DNA of 64,000 nt from an uncultured Collinsella sp. (GTDB lineage: Bacteria > Actinomycetota > Coriobacteriia > Coriobacteriales > Coriobacteriaceae). Location of the stretch: positions 54,399 through 118,398 of the forward strand of contig CALFDJ010000042.1 of assembly GCA_937950325.1 (NCBI GenBank), read 5' to 3'. Made by a program: the position numbers and the translations under genes. Numbering within the stretch: the first letter of the stretch is position 1; the number at the start of each line of letters is the position of its first letter. Positions 42,468 to 51,832 of the stretch are shown here, piece after piece. Under the pieces are notes generated by a model that had not been told where the DNA came from, did no database searches, and saw only the letters and a program-made list of their open reading frames with translations.

Positions 42468-44323
42468 TGGCAGACGAGACCAAGACTCAGATTCCCAAGC
42501 CCACCCGCCAGCGTGGTCCCATGGGCCGCATGGGCGGCATGCGTCGCGGCGAAAAGGCCAAGGACTTTAAGGGCACCATGAGGCAGCTGCTCGGCTATAT
42601 CGGCCAGCACAAGATTGCCGTGTTTGCCGCCGTCGCCTTTGCCGTGTGCTCGGTCATCTTTAACATTGTGGGACCCAAGGTGCTCGGCCAGGTTACGACC
42701 AAGCTGTTCGAAGGCCTGGTCGCCAAGGTCAACGGTACCGGCGATGTCGACTTTGACTGGATCGCCAAGACGCTCGGCTTTTTGCTCTGCCTGTATCTGG
42801 CGAGCTCTGTCTGCAGCCTGGTCCAGGGCTGGCTCATGACCGGCGTCACGCAAAAGATCTGCTACCGCATGCGCAAGGAGATCGCAGCCAAGATTGCCGT
42901 CGTGCCGATGAGCTACTTCAACGGTCACAGCAAGGGCGATGTGCTCAGCCGCATCACCAACGACGTCGATACGCTGGGCCAGTCGCTCAACCAGAGCGTG
43001 ACGCAGCTTATTACGTCCGTCACGCAGATTATCGGCGTGCTCGTCATGATGCTGTCGATCAGCCTGCCGCTTACCGGCGTCACCGTGCTCACGCTGCCGG
43101 CCGCCGCGATTATCTTGATGGTGATGATTCACTTCTCGCAGCCGTACTTCCGCGAGCAGCAGCAGGTCCTGGGTACCGTCAACGGCATTATCGAGGAGGA
43201 CTTTGCCGGCCAGAACGTCATTCAGGTGTTCGACCGCGCCGAGGCCTCGATCGAGGAGTTCGACCGTCAAAACGACCGCCTGTTTATTAGTGGCTGGCGC
43301 TCGCAGTTCCTGTCGGGCCTGATGATGCCGCTTATGAGCCTGGTGGGCAACATGGGTTACGTGGGCGTTGTCGTAGTGGGCGCGCAGCTCGCGCTGACCG
43401 GCAATGCCACGCCCGGCGATATTCAGAGCTTCATTCAGTACGTGCGCAACTTTACGCAGCCGGTGCAGCAGCTGGGCAACGTGAGCAACACGATGCAGTC
43501 GATGGCAGCTGCCACCGAGCGCGTCTTTGAGATCCTGGCCGCGCCCGAAGAGGAGCAGAAGGCCGACGCGCAGATCCCCGAGAAGCGCCCCGGTCACGTG
43601 GAGTTTGACCATGTCAAGTTTGGCTACACGCCCGACAAGACCATCATCCACGACTTTAGCTGCGAGGCGCAGCCCGGCCAGACCATCGCCATCGTCGGTC
43701 CCACCGGCGCCGGCAAGACCACGCTCATCAAGCTGCTGCAGCGCTTCTACGATGTGGACGGCGGCTCGCTGCGCGTCGAGGGCATCGACGTGCGCGACTG
43801 GGACCGCGCGGCACTTCGCGGCGAGTTTGCCATGGTGCTGCAGGATACCTGGCTGTTTAACGGCACCATCCGCGAGAACATCCGCTACGGACGCCCCGAT
43901 GCAACCGACGCCGAGGTCGAGGCCGCTGCGCGCGCCGCACGCTGCGACCACTTTATCCATACGCTCGCCGGCGGCTACGACTTTATGATCAACGAGGAGG
44001 GCACCAACCTGTCGCAGGGTCAGCGCCAGCTCGTGACCATCGCCCGCGCCATTTTGGCCGACCGCCCGGCGCTGATTCTGGACGAGGCGACTTCCAACGT
44101 CGATACCCGTACCGAGGAGCTCATTCAGCGCGCCATGGATGCGCTGATGCAGGGCCGCACCAGCTTTGTCATCGCGCACCGCCTGTCCACGATCCGCAAC
44201 GCCGACGTGATCCTGGTAATTCGCGACGGCGATATCGTCGAGAAGGGCACGCACGACGAGTTGCTCGCCCAGGGCGGCTTCTACGCCGATCTGTACAACT
44301 CGCAGTTCGACGAGGCGGCGTAA
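42467..44323 (+). CDS. ABC exporter half-transporter, catalytic subunit
   Basis: A 618-residue half-transporter with six membrane segments (about 45-330) and a complete ATPase: Walker A GPTGAGKTT, signature NLSQGQRQL and Walker B ALILDEATSNVD with the catalytic Glu. Together with the preceding protein it should form a heterodimeric drug or peptide exporter of the BmrCD/LmrCD type. The ATG overlaps the previous stop, and a strong terminator follows. Confidence 0.95.
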   Translation: MADETKTQIPKPTRQRGPMGRMGGMRRGEKAKDFKGTMRQLLGYIGQHKIAVFAAVAFAVCSVIFNIVGPKVLGQVTTKLFEGLVAKVNGTGDVDFDWIAKTLGFLLCLYLASSVCSLVQGWLMTGVTQKICYRMRKEIAAKIAVVPMSYFNGHSKGDVLSRITNDVDTLGQSLNQSVTQLITSVTQIIGVLVMMLSISLPLTGVTVLTLPAAAIILMVMIHFSQPYFREQQQVLGTVNGIIEEDFAGQNVIQVFDRAEASIEEFDRQNDRLFISGWRSQFLSGLMMPLMSLVGNMGYVGVVVVGAQLALTGNATPGDIQSFIQYVRNFTQPVQQLGNVSNTMQSMAAATERVFEILAAPEEEQKADAQIPEKRPGHVEFDHVKFGYTPDKTIIHDFSCEAQPGQTIAIVGPTGAGKTTLIKLLQRFYDVDGGSLRVEGIDVRDWDRAALRGEFAMVLQDTWLFNGTIRENIRYGRPDATDAEVEAAARAARCDHFIHTLAGGYDFMINEEGTNLSQGQRQLVTIARAILADRPALILDEATSNVDTRTEELIQRAMDALMQGRTSFVIAHRLSTIRNADVILVIRDGDIVEKGTHDELLAQGGFYADLYNSQFDEAA

Positions 44324-44355
44324 ATTCTGCCGCGGGGAACGAATAACGCCCGAGA

Positions 44356-44389
44356 ACGGGGGCGCAGGACAACCTGCGCCCCCGTTTTT
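44356..44389 (+). terminator. Intrinsic terminator of the MarR-ABC exporter operon
   Basis: ACGGGGGCGCAGG-ACAA-CCTGCGCCCCCGT (44356-44385) is a perfect 13-bp stem followed by TTTTT. It lies 32 bp after the last stop. Confidence 0.95.
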
Positions 44390-44445
44390 GCTCTGCGGCC
44401 CTCAAACCGCCTCCCCTGGGACCTGATTGACAGCCCCTTCGAGGC

Positions 44446-44684
44446 CCCGTGGGCAAAAAATGGCAAATATGAGTACTGTTACCCTTTTAGTAACAGCCAA
44501 AACAGCCCCAAATGCCGTTTTCACGGCTTACACGCGTCCCTAAATTGATCAAACAGCCCTATAGCGGACTTATATGTGTTTGCGTTAATGAACATATTTT
44601 GCTGTTATGTCTATTATTTTGCGAAGGCAATATGCTACTAAGCTAGCAACCGTACTCATATTTGGCATTTTTTGCCCACAGGGT
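44446..44684. repeat. MITE-like segment with near-identical 32-bp inverted arms
   Basis: GTGGGCAAAAAATGGCAAAT then ATGAGTACTGTT starts at 44449; its reverse complement, differing at two bases, ends at about 44680. Each arm is followed by its own small stem (GTTAC/GTAAC on the left, GCTA/TAGC on the right). The roughly 160 bp between are AT-rich and non-coding. A partial third arm is near 13599. It lies between the exporter operon and the DAHP synthase gene. Confidence 0.6.
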
Positions 44685-44765
44685 GTTTCCTGGGGAACCG
44701 ACAATAGCCTTAGGGTCCCGCGCGACGCCACTCCCTCCCGGTATCCGCCGACGTTCCCCCATATA

Positions 44766-44803
44766 AAACCTGCCAAAATAAACCTGTCCCTTTTGGCAGG
44801 TTT
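44766..44803 (+). repeat. Interspersed hairpin repeat, copy D
   Basis: AAACCTGCCAAAA pairs with TTTTGGCAGGTTT around the shared AATAAACCTGTCCC core. This is the most perfect copy. It ends 15 bp before the -35 box of the DAHP synthase gene. Confidence 0.8.
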
Positions 44804-44818
44804 CGGGGTGGCAAGGGC

Positions 44819-44847
44819 TTGCACTTTAGCGTGCGACAGCGGATAAT
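44819..44847 (+). promoter_or_regulatory. Sigma-70-type promoter of the DAHP synthase gene
   Basis: TTGCAC (44819-44824), 17 bp, GATAAT (44842-44847) is a good match to the housekeeping promoter pattern. The predicted leader to ATG 44902 is about 45-50 nt. Confidence 0.65.
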
Positions 44848-44901
44848 GCCGAGCATTCGACAATACGCTTATTGCTCTTTCTATAGATTGAGGAGACCCC
44901 T

Positions 44902-45933
44902 ATGGCCATGGAATTCAAACGCAGGCTGCCGATCCCCATGGAGATCCGCAAGGAAATGCCACTTTCTGCCGAGCTTACCGCCAAAAAGCAGGCATTTGAC
45001 GCCGAGGTCGCCAAAGTCTTTACCGGCGAGGACGCACGTAAGGTGCTCATCATCGGCCCGTGCTCTGCCGACCGCGAGGATTCGGTGCTCGAGTATATGA
45101 ACCGACTGGCCAAGACCGCCGAAGAGGTCAAGGACAAGCTCATCATCATTCCGCGCGTCTACACCAACAAGCCGCGCACCAAGGGCACCGGCTACAAGGG
45201 CCTGCTGCACAACCCCAACCCCGAGGCTCCCGACGACCTGCTCGAGGGCGTCAAGGCCATCCGCCACATGCACCTGCGCGTTATTGAGGAAACGGGCTTC
45301 TTTACCGCCGATGAGATGCTCTACCCGTCCAACTACCAATACCTCGTCGACCTGCTGAGCTATGTTGCCGTGGGCGCACGCTCGGTCGAGAACCAGGAGC
45401 ATCGCCTGGTGTCGAGCGGCATTTCGGTACCCGTCGGCATGAAGAATCCCACTGCCGGCTCTACCACCGTTATGCTCAACTCAATTTACGCCGCCCAGGC
45501 GCACCAGAGCTTCATCTTCCGCAACTGGGAGGTCGAGTGCGACGGCAACCCGCTCGCACACGCCGTTATGCGTGGCTACATCGGTCTCGATGGGCGCACC
45601 TACCCCAACTACCACTACGAACACCTGGAACGCCTGGCCGAACGCTATACCGAGCATGCCGGCTATGCCAATCCGGCAGCGGTCATCGACTGCAACCACG
45701 ACAACTCGGGCAAGCGTCCGCTGGAGCAGTATCGCATTTGCAAGGAGGTGCTCGACAGCTGCCGCCGCAACGAGTCCATCTCCAAGCTGGTCAAGGGCTT
45801 TATGATCGAGTCCTACCTAGAAGACGGCAACCAGCCGGTCGACGGCGGCGTCTTTGGCAAGTCGATCACCGACCCGTGCCTGGGCTGGGAAAAGACCGAC
45901 TACCTCATCCGCGAGATCGCGGAACGTATTTAG
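44902..45933 (+). CDS. 3-deoxy-7-phosphoheptulonate (DAHP) synthase
   Basis: A 343-residue enzyme condensing phosphoenolpyruvate and erythrose 4-phosphate, the first step to aromatic amino acids. It is of the AroF/G/H type: IGPCSADRE, PRVYTNKPRT, GYKGLLHNPN, VGMKNPTAGS and DCNHDNSGK are all present with expected spacing. The N-terminal extension typical of feedback-regulated forms is there, but the effector cannot be told. GAGGAGACC precedes the ATG. Confidence 0.95.
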   Translation: MAMEFKRRLPIPMEIRKEMPLSAELTAKKQAFDAEVAKVFTGEDARKVLIIGPCSADREDSVLEYMNRLAKTAEEVKDKLIIIPRVYTNKPRTKGTGYKGLLHNPNPEAPDDLLEGVKAIRHMHLRVIEETGFFTADEMLYPSNYQYLVDLLSYVAVGARSVENQEHRLVSSGISVPVGMKNPTAGSTTVMLNSIYAAQAHQSFIFRNWEVECDGNPLAHAVMRGYIGLDGRTYPNYHYEHLERLAERYTEHAGYANPAAVIDCNHDNSGKRPLEQYRICKEVLDSCRRNESISKLVKGFMIESYLEDGNQPVDGGVFGKSITDPCLGWEKTDYLIREIAERI

Positions 45934-46100
45934 TTACGCGGTTTTACCAAACCGCGTAACGGCTCGACGCTGCAAACCCGCCAGGGCGGCAATCTGCCTT
46001 TCAACTTCGGCGGCATGATCAAAAGATCAATGCCGCCTCGTTTCAAGGCACCTTGCTCGCTCTGGCGGGTTTTCGCTGACGGTTTTTCGACCTGCATTGT
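45933..46100 (+). repeat. Nested three-stem intergenic element, copy F2
   Basis: A leading hairpin GTTACGCGGTTT-TACC (45933-45960) is followed by stem A (AACCCGCCAG 45975-45984 with 46062-46071), stem B (TGCCTT 45995-46000 with 46045-46050) and stem C (GGCGGCAT 46009-46016 with 46030-46037) tipped by GATC-AAAA-GATC and a bulged A. Conserved flanks include GGCTCGACGCTGCAAAC, CACCTTGCTCGCT and TCGCTGACGG. It lies between convergent genes; nothing else is seen up to 46267. Confidence 0.75.
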
Positions 46101-46267
46101 TGCCAAGGTTGGCACCAATGACTAATGCGGTAACTAGCTACGTCGGCCCGCTTGACCGGCTGGGTTTCTGAGGTGCGGCAGATTCCCGCGAAAGAGGAGG
46201 GCATAGACCTTAAGGGTCATGCCCGACGATTGAAGGGCAAGGTGCCGTGCCTCGGGAAGACAGACAG

Positions 46268-47473
46268 TTACGCCGAGGGCTCCTGCTGCGTAATGCAGTG
46301 GATATTTCCACCACCGAAGACGACCTGCTCGGACTGAACGCCGACGCACTTGTAGACGCCCTCGCCCCAGACCTCGTCGTAGATCTTCTGGAGTGTGTCA
46401 ACGGCAAGCTGATCGTTCTCGTCGCCGTACTGCGGGACGATAACGCCGTGGTTGGTGACCAGGTAGTTCATGTAGGAGGCAATCAGCGGCTCGTCGGCGA
46501 CGCGCGGCTCGGCGTTCTCGTCGGCGTCGATGGTGTCGCAGGAAGCCTGGTCCATGAACAGCGGGTTCACGGGCATGCAGAGCTTGTAGACCTTCATCTT
46601 GCGGCCCTTGGCGTCAACGGCGTTGGAGAGGGTCTCGTAGGCAGCGTGGCACTGCTCGTAGAACGGATACTCGGGATCGTCGGTCCAGATGCAAGCCATG
46701 ACGCCCGGAGCGATGAACGTAGCGACATCATCGATGTGGCCGTTGGTCTCCTCGGGGTCGATGCCCTCCTTAACCCAGATGACCTTCTCGACACCCAGGT
46801 AATCCTTGAGGTGCTCGTCCATATAGGCGCGAAGTTCCTCACTCCAGGGCTCAAACTTCCTCTTGAACTTGGGCCAGATGGACTCGGGATCCTCTTCCTC
46901 CTCCAGAACCGCAGAGCAGGTGCGGCCTGGGGAAAGCAGGCACTGGTCGGTCACGACCACAGTGCCTTCGCCGTCGACGGTAATGGAGCCGCCCTCGAGG
47001 ATCATGTCATCGGGACGATAGCGACGGCAGCCGGAAAGCTCAGCCATCTTAAGGGCAATCTGCTCGTCCTTGTCCCACGGGAAATAGAGGCCGTCGACGA
47101 GGCCGCCGTAGGCGTTGAAGTGCCAGTGGTTGGCGCGCTTATCGCCCTTGCCATTGATAACAAAAGTGGCAGCGGTGTCGCGGAACCAAGCGTCGTCGGT
47201 GGTCATCTCGATAACGGTGACGTTCTCGTCTTCCTCAAAGGCGGCCTTGCAGTTGGCGTAGTCGGCCTGGTTGGCGCACATGGTGACCGGGGTGAACTCG
47301 GCGATGGCGCGAGCGATGGCGGCATACTGCTTCTGAGCCGGCTTGGCACCATGGGCCCAGGTATCGGTGCGATGGGGCCAGCCCATCCACACGCGATCCT
47401 GTGGGGCGAACTCAGCAGGCATAAAGAAGCCATCGGCCTTAGGGGTGGACTCGGACTCGGTGATCGTACGCAT
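46268..47473 (-). CDS. aguA: Agmatine deiminase
   Basis: A 401-residue enzyme converting agmatine to N-carbamoylputrescine and ammonia. The guanidine-modifying fold shows PAEFAPQDRVWMGWPHR at the N-terminus, DDAWFRDTAATFV, the conserved NGHIDDVA and the nucleophile Cys393 in GGGNIHCITQQEP. GGAGGAAAT precedes ATG 47473; the longer open frame upstream is not protein-like. Its neighbour is a likely agmatine/putrescine exchanger. The carbamoyltransferase and carbamate kinase that normally complete ATP production from agmatine are not in the window. Confidence 0.95.
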   Translation of the reverse strand: MRTITESESTPKADGFFMPAEFAPQDRVWMGWPHRTDTWAHGAKPAQKQYAAIARAIAEFTPVTMCANQADYANCKAAFEEDENVTVIEMTTDDAWFRDTAATFVINGKGDKRANHWHFNAYGGLVDGLYFPWDKDEQIALKMAELSGCRRYRPDDMILEGGSITVDGEGTVVVTDQCLLSPGRTCSAVLEEEEDPESIWPKFKRKFEPWSEELRAYMDEHLKDYLGVEKVIWVKEGIDPEETNGHIDDVATFIAPGVMACIWTDDPEYPFYEQCHAAYETLSNAVDAKGRKMKVYKLCMPVNPLFMDQASCDTIDADENAEPRVADEPLIASYMNYLVTNHGVIVPQYGDENDQLAVDTLQKIYDEVWGEGVYKCVGVQSEQVVFGGGNIHCITQQEPSA

Positions 47474-47841
47474 AAGATTTCCTCCAAATCGAACGATCGC
47501 TTGCTGCGGGCGGGTTACCCTCAGCCTAAAACCAAGAGATGGTAGGCGCCCGTTCCCTGGCAAAGGTCGGGGCGCCTGGCACCGGTTTTCACGGATGTCG
47601 CACCGGCAAGCGACGACGTAACCCGGTGCACGGAGACAAAACGCACGAAGGATACGGAAGAGAGATTGGGGCGGGCGGTGGTTACCGGAGCAATAGCTCA
47701 CACCCGCCTCAGAGAAAGGTTAGCAAACCTGTTGCTTGGGCACGCCTCCGAAGAGGCTAGAACGTCCCGAGTCGGGAGCGACAAGCCCGACGAAGCGTAC
47801 GTTGGTACGCGAGGAAGGTTGGAGCCCCGAATCCGGGTGCT
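47474..47841. other. Intergenic region with element F5 (partly conserved three-stem element, minus orientation)
   Basis: On the minus strand about 47845-47755 has the hairpin GCGTAC-CAAC-GTACGC, the same stem as in F3, inside an imperfect outer stem formed by CCCGGATTCGGG and CCCGACTCGGG, with GCTTGTCGCTCC resembling the CCTTGCTCGCT of the family. It begins right at the end of the permease gene and may serve as its terminator. The rest is the leader of aguA with a GGCGCC-rich dyad near 47546-47580. No gene is seen. Confidence 0.5.
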
Positions 47842-49272
47842 CTAGTCCTCCTCGGACTCCTCAGCGAGGCGCTGAGCAGCCAGCTCGGGAGTGAGACCCT
47901 TGTACTCGGTCTCGCGGCCCTTAGCACTGACGACGCGGACAACCTCGCCAATAAGCAAGAGCACGATGAAGATGACGATCATCGGGACCTTATCGCCAAT
48001 CTCATCGACAGAGAACGGAATCAGCGTTGCAACGATAGCCAGAATCAGCTCAATGCAGGGAATAGCCAGCATGACCTTCATCATGGCGCCCTTAAACGGG
48101 AACGTAAAGATGCGCGCACGGTTAGGGTCGTTCTTACGAAGGTTGAGGAATGCCGGGAACATCGGGATGTAGGTGAGCAGCAAGAATACAACGGAGGTAC
48201 CGAAGAGCATCCAGAAGACACCGTTGGAGATGGCGTCGATGGGAACGAGCTGCAGGCACAGCACCAGGGAGGCGACGATGGCGTTGACCAGGTTGGCGCC
48301 GTTGGGCATGTCGTCATCCGAGATCATCGAGGCGAAGACCTTGGGCATGTTGCCATGCTCGGCAGCATAGCGAGCAACGGAGTTGACGCCGAAGGACCAG
48401 GCAGCCATGTTGGCGAACAGCGTGATCAGGAAGGCGATGCAGATGACCTTAAAGATCATGGAATCGCCCACAATAGTCTGGACAGCGTAAATCATGCCGT
48501 AGTCGGGATCGATGGAATCGGCCGACACAGCAGCGCCGATGCCAAAGCCAGCGAACAGATAGATCACGGCGATGGACAGGCCGCCGACGATGATAGCCTT
48601 GGGGATATCGCGAGCGGGATCGGCCATATCGTCGGTCATGGTGCAGATGACCTCGAAGCCCATGAAGTTAAAGATGATGATCGACAGGTAGCCGAGCGCG
48701 TTGGTGTTGGTGAGCTCGGGCAAGAAGGTGGCAGCGGACATATCGTTCGCAAAACCGTTCTCCATGGCGTACCAGATGCCCAAAGCGCCGACGATAACGG
48801 CAACGGCAACCTTGATGATGGCGCCGCCGTTCAGTACCCACTCGGAGTCGGCAGCCTTTGAGCGACCCATAAGATAGACGATCCACACAAAGGCAAGGTC
48901 GATACCAATCTTGGCAATCAGATTGAACTCGACGCCAAAGACCATGCCCAAAATGTCCGGGAACATAGTGGCCAGCGAGGCAATCCACAGCGGGTAGTTA
49001 ACCCAGTAGTAGTACGAAATGCGGGCGCCCCACTTGTCGCCCAGGCCATCGCGTACCCAGTCGTAAATGCCACCCTCACCGTCATAGGTAGTGCCGAGCT
49101 CGGCAACGACCATGCCATAAGGGAGCAGGAAGGTCAGAATCAGGAAGATCCACCAGAAGAACTGCTGGTTGCCAATGGCAGCAGCAGGTGCGGCGGCCTC
49201 GCAAACGAAGACGACGCAGATGATGGTCGAGATGACCGTCAAGAAGGAAAGCTTTTTCTTTCCGTCGCTCAT
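47842..49272 (-). CDS. APC-family amino-acid/polyamine antiporter, probable agmatine:putrescine exchanger
   Basis: A 476-residue membrane protein with about twelve hydrophobic segments and the APC-family opening LSFLTVISTIICVVFVCEAA, then IFNFMGFEV near 210. The C-terminal tail is acidic (AEESEED). It is encoded directly upstream of agmatine deiminase on the same strand, as are agmatine/putrescine exchangers in known agmatine operons, so that role is likely. GGAACTCATCATG precedes the start, a moderate ribosome-binding site. Confidence 0.85.
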   Translation of the reverse strand: MSDGKKKLSFLTVISTIICVVFVCEAAAPAAAIGNQQFFWWIFLILTFLLPYGMVVAELGTTYDGEGGIYDWVRDGLGDKWGARISYYYWVNYPLWIASLATMFPDILGMVFGVEFNLIAKIGIDLAFVWIVYLMGRSKAADSEWVLNGGAIIKVAVAVIVGALGIWYAMENGFANDMSAATFLPELTNTNALGYLSIIIFNFMGFEVICTMTDDMADPARDIPKAIIVGGLSIAVIYLFAGFGIGAAVSADSIDPDYGMIYAVQTIVGDSMIFKVICIAFLITLFANMAAWSFGVNSVARYAAEHGNMPKVFASMISDDDMPNGANLVNAIVASLVLCLQLVPIDAISNGVFWMLFGTSVVFLLLTYIPMFPAFLNLRKNDPNRARIFTFPFKGAMMKVMLAIPCIELILAIVATLIPFSVDEIGDKVPMIVIFIVLLLIGEVVRVVSAKGRETEYKGLTPELAAQRLAEESEED

Positions 49273-49398
49273 GATGAGTTCCTTCGCTCAGTCTTGGACA
49301 AATCGAGGTCCTTAAGATATTAAGGCAATTGCCGGGCCTCGGTGAGCGGGCGACAGGAGACGAGCATCCGCCGCCCGCAAGCGTGCTTCTACGATGAA

Positions 49399-49556
49399 GT
49401 TACGCGGTTTTACCAAACCGCGTAACGGCTCGACGCTGCAAACGCCCCTAAGCGGCAATCTGACGTTCAATCGTCGGTCGCGTACCCAAAGTACGCTTCC
49501 CTCCTCTTTAACGTCACCTTGCTCGCTTAGGGGCGCTTTCGCTGACCTATGCTCAA
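49399..49556 (+). repeat. Nested three-stem intergenic element, copy F3
   Basis: The leading hairpin and the following 17 bases (49399-49443) are identical to F2. Stem A is CGCCCCTAAGCG (49443-49454 with 49524-49535), stem B TGACGTT (49461-49467 with 49510-49516), stem C GCGTAC (49480-49485 with 49491-49496); all three are perfect yet differ from F1 and F2. It lies between the APC permease start and the end of the Bce-like permease gene. No gene is visible in 49273-49582. Confidence 0.75.
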
Positions 49557-49582
49557 CCTACGATAATTCCAAGCTGAACGAG

Positions 49583-51832
49583 TTACTCGCTGTAGCGGGT
49601 GGCAATGGCGGCTCGCACCATGCCGGTGCTCATGAGGTAGGTCACCAGGAAGTAGCCACCGTATGCTGCCAGGAAGATTGCACAGGTGAGGCTCACGGTG
49701 CCGCCGATGCTCATATTTCCGAAAATGCTCACCAGCTCGATGATCACCTTAAGTGCCACAAAGGAGTGCGCCAAGCCCACTGCCAGCGGGAACAGAAAGA
49801 ATACCGCTTGCTGCGCCATCACCGAATGGCGAATCTGGCGGTCGTCGCAGCCAATCTGTGCCAGCACACGATAGCTGCGGCTGCCGTCGGCCACGTTGGA
49901 GAGTTGCTGGATCGACAGAATCGCCGCGCATGCAACGACCAATACAAAGCCGATGTAGATGGCTAGGTAGCTAATAAGACCGTTCATTTGCGCTGCTTGC
50001 GTGTACATCTCGGAGCGTGTGATGAAGGTTCCCCACGACCCCGACTCCTTGCCGTCAACGAGCAGATTGTCGAGCACAGTGTATTTAATGCTCTCGTCTG
50101 CCTCGGTCGTATCCATCCCCTGTTTGTAGTTAACGAGCAGACTACTGGAATACGGCTGCAGATTAAGTTGGGACAACAGCTCGTCGGCAACGACGACGGT
50201 ACCCCCATTACTGCCCATCGCCGAGTTGGCGATGGCCGCCGTATCTTCGTCCGACTTATCGGTTGCGGGCTTGAGCGTATGCCCGCCCAAGGTAAGGGTA
50301 TGGCCGCCAGCCATATACTTGGTGTACAGGTCGACCAGCTCGCCGCCCATATCACACGTGAGCAGATACTGGTCGTGACCGATGTGCACCGGCTCCTTGC
50401 CCATCATCTGGCGCAGTTTGTTGTACTGACTTGCCGGCGTCACAGACAGGCCTGTCATGTCGGCATTGCTACCCCCGAACGCCTTGGGAAGCTTTTCGCC
50501 CATGGTCTTGCACATCTCACTTGGGGTTACCGAAGGATCCGAGCCGCCAAGCGGGTAACTCAGATACGAATCGATCTGCACATGCTCACCGGCAACATCG
50601 GCGATATTGACCTTCTTGCCGGTCTCGTCGTTGTTGTCCGCCGACTTGCCTTTAATACCGTCTGCAACGTTATCGGGGTCGACACGATCGCCGTGCCATG
50701 CGGAGTACAAATCGACCGTACTATCGGCCAGCACCATGCGATCGGCCTCAGACGGATTGACATACTCTTTGTAGTAGTCGAGCGTATCGGGCGCGTAATA
50801 GATATACGTCTGCGACATGTCGGCCGGATTATAGCGCTCCAGGTTTTCGTTCATCACGTTGGCAATCGACATACCGCACGCCACCGAGGTGATGGCCAAA
50901 AACAGGAGCATCGCGATGACGCCCATCGAAAAGCACACCGTATTGACCTTGACCGCAAGCTGGCGCACGGTAAACATATTGAGGCCGCGCCAATACACGC
51001 TGCGCAGGCTCTGCAGCAGCTTGATGAGCATGCCCGAGAGTCCCCAGAACAGGGCAAAGGTGCCCACGGTAACCATAGCGGTCGTAATTCCAAACTGGTT
51101 CATGGCCTCTTGCAGCTTGCTGTCCGTCGCGGTTAGCGGGAACCCATCACGTAGCAGACGGTAATAGGCCACGCCCACAAGCACCACGCCCACGGCAAAG
51201 ATGGCAATCGCAATCCAGGGGTTGCGCGTCTTGATGCTCTCGTTGCGACGCTCGGCACCCATAAGCTCGATGAGTTTGGTACGACGCACGGCGCGAAGGT
51301 TCAGCAGTAGCGTGAGCACAAACATTACGAGCATGCAGGCAAGGGTCAGATTGAACGCATGCACCGAGAAAAAGAAGTGGAAATTGGCAATCTGTGTCTT
51401 AAAAAGCGAGGCCGTAAAGAACGTCATGAGCTGGGAGAGTCCCACACCCAGCACAATGCCGGCGACAAAGGCCACGACCGATACTATCACGGTCTCAAGC
51501 GCCATGATCGTGGCGACGCGTCCGCGCCCCATGCCGAGCACCTGATACAGGCCAAACTCCTTCTTGCGGCGTTTCATGATGAAGTTATTGGCATACACCA
51601 TCAAAAAGGCCATGACACCGGCCAAAAAGTACGTCAGGTCGCCGAGCATGCTGCCCATAACCTGCGCCAAGCCCTCTTCATCGATTCCGGCGATGTCGAC
51701 CTGCATCGAGATGGTGTTAAAAGCATAGAAGACCGTGACGCCCAGGGTGAGCGTCAAAAGGTAGACGAGGTAGTCGCGGCCGGCGCGGCGGACGTTGCCC
51801 CAAGCGAGTTTACAGAGCATCGGAGCCCTCAC
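49583..51832 (-). CDS. Bce-type FtsX-like ABC transporter permease
   Basis: A 749-residue permease with the ten-segment layout of antimicrobial-peptide transporters. Four segments lie near 20-180, more at 205-330, then a large extracytoplasmic domain (about 330-620), and the last segments at 635-745. NNFIMKRRKKEFGLYQVLGMGRGR is typical of the family. Its start overlaps the ATPase gene by 23 bp. Bce modules usually sit beside a two-component system; none is here, so regulation must be different or distant. Confidence 0.9.
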   Translation of the reverse strand: MRAPMLCKLAWGNVRRAGRDYLVYLLTLTLGVTVFYAFNTISMQVDIAGIDEEGLAQVMGSMLGDLTYFLAGVMAFLMVYANNFIMKRRKKEFGLYQVLGMGRGRVATIMALETVIVSVVAFVAGIVLGVGLSQLMTFFTASLFKTQIANFHFFFSVHAFNLTLACMLVMFVLTLLLNLRAVRRTKLIELMGAERRNESIKTRNPWIAIAIFAVGVVLVGVAYYRLLRDGFPLTATDSKLQEAMNQFGITTAMVTVGTFALFWGLSGMLIKLLQSLRSVYWRGLNMFTVRQLAVKVNTVCFSMGVIAMLLFLAITSVACGMSIANVMNENLERYNPADMSQTYIYYAPDTLDYYKEYVNPSEADRMVLADSTVDLYSAWHGDRVDPDNVADGIKGKSADNNDETGKKVNIADVAGEHVQIDSYLSYPLGGSDPSVTPSEMCKTMGEKLPKAFGGSNADMTGLSVTPASQYNKLRQMMGKEPVHIGHDQYLLTCDMGGELVDLYTKYMAGGHTLTLGGHTLKPATDKSDEDTAAIANSAMGSNGGTVVVADELLSQLNLQPYSSSLLVNYKQGMDTTEADESIKYTVLDNLLVDGKESGSWGTFITRSEMYTQAAQMNGLISYLAIYIGFVLVVACAAILSIQQLSNVADGSRSYRVLAQIGCDDRQIRHSVMAQQAVFFLFPLAVGLAHSFVALKVIIELVSIFGNMSIGGTVSLTCAIFLAAYGGYFLVTYLMSTGMVRAAIATRYSE

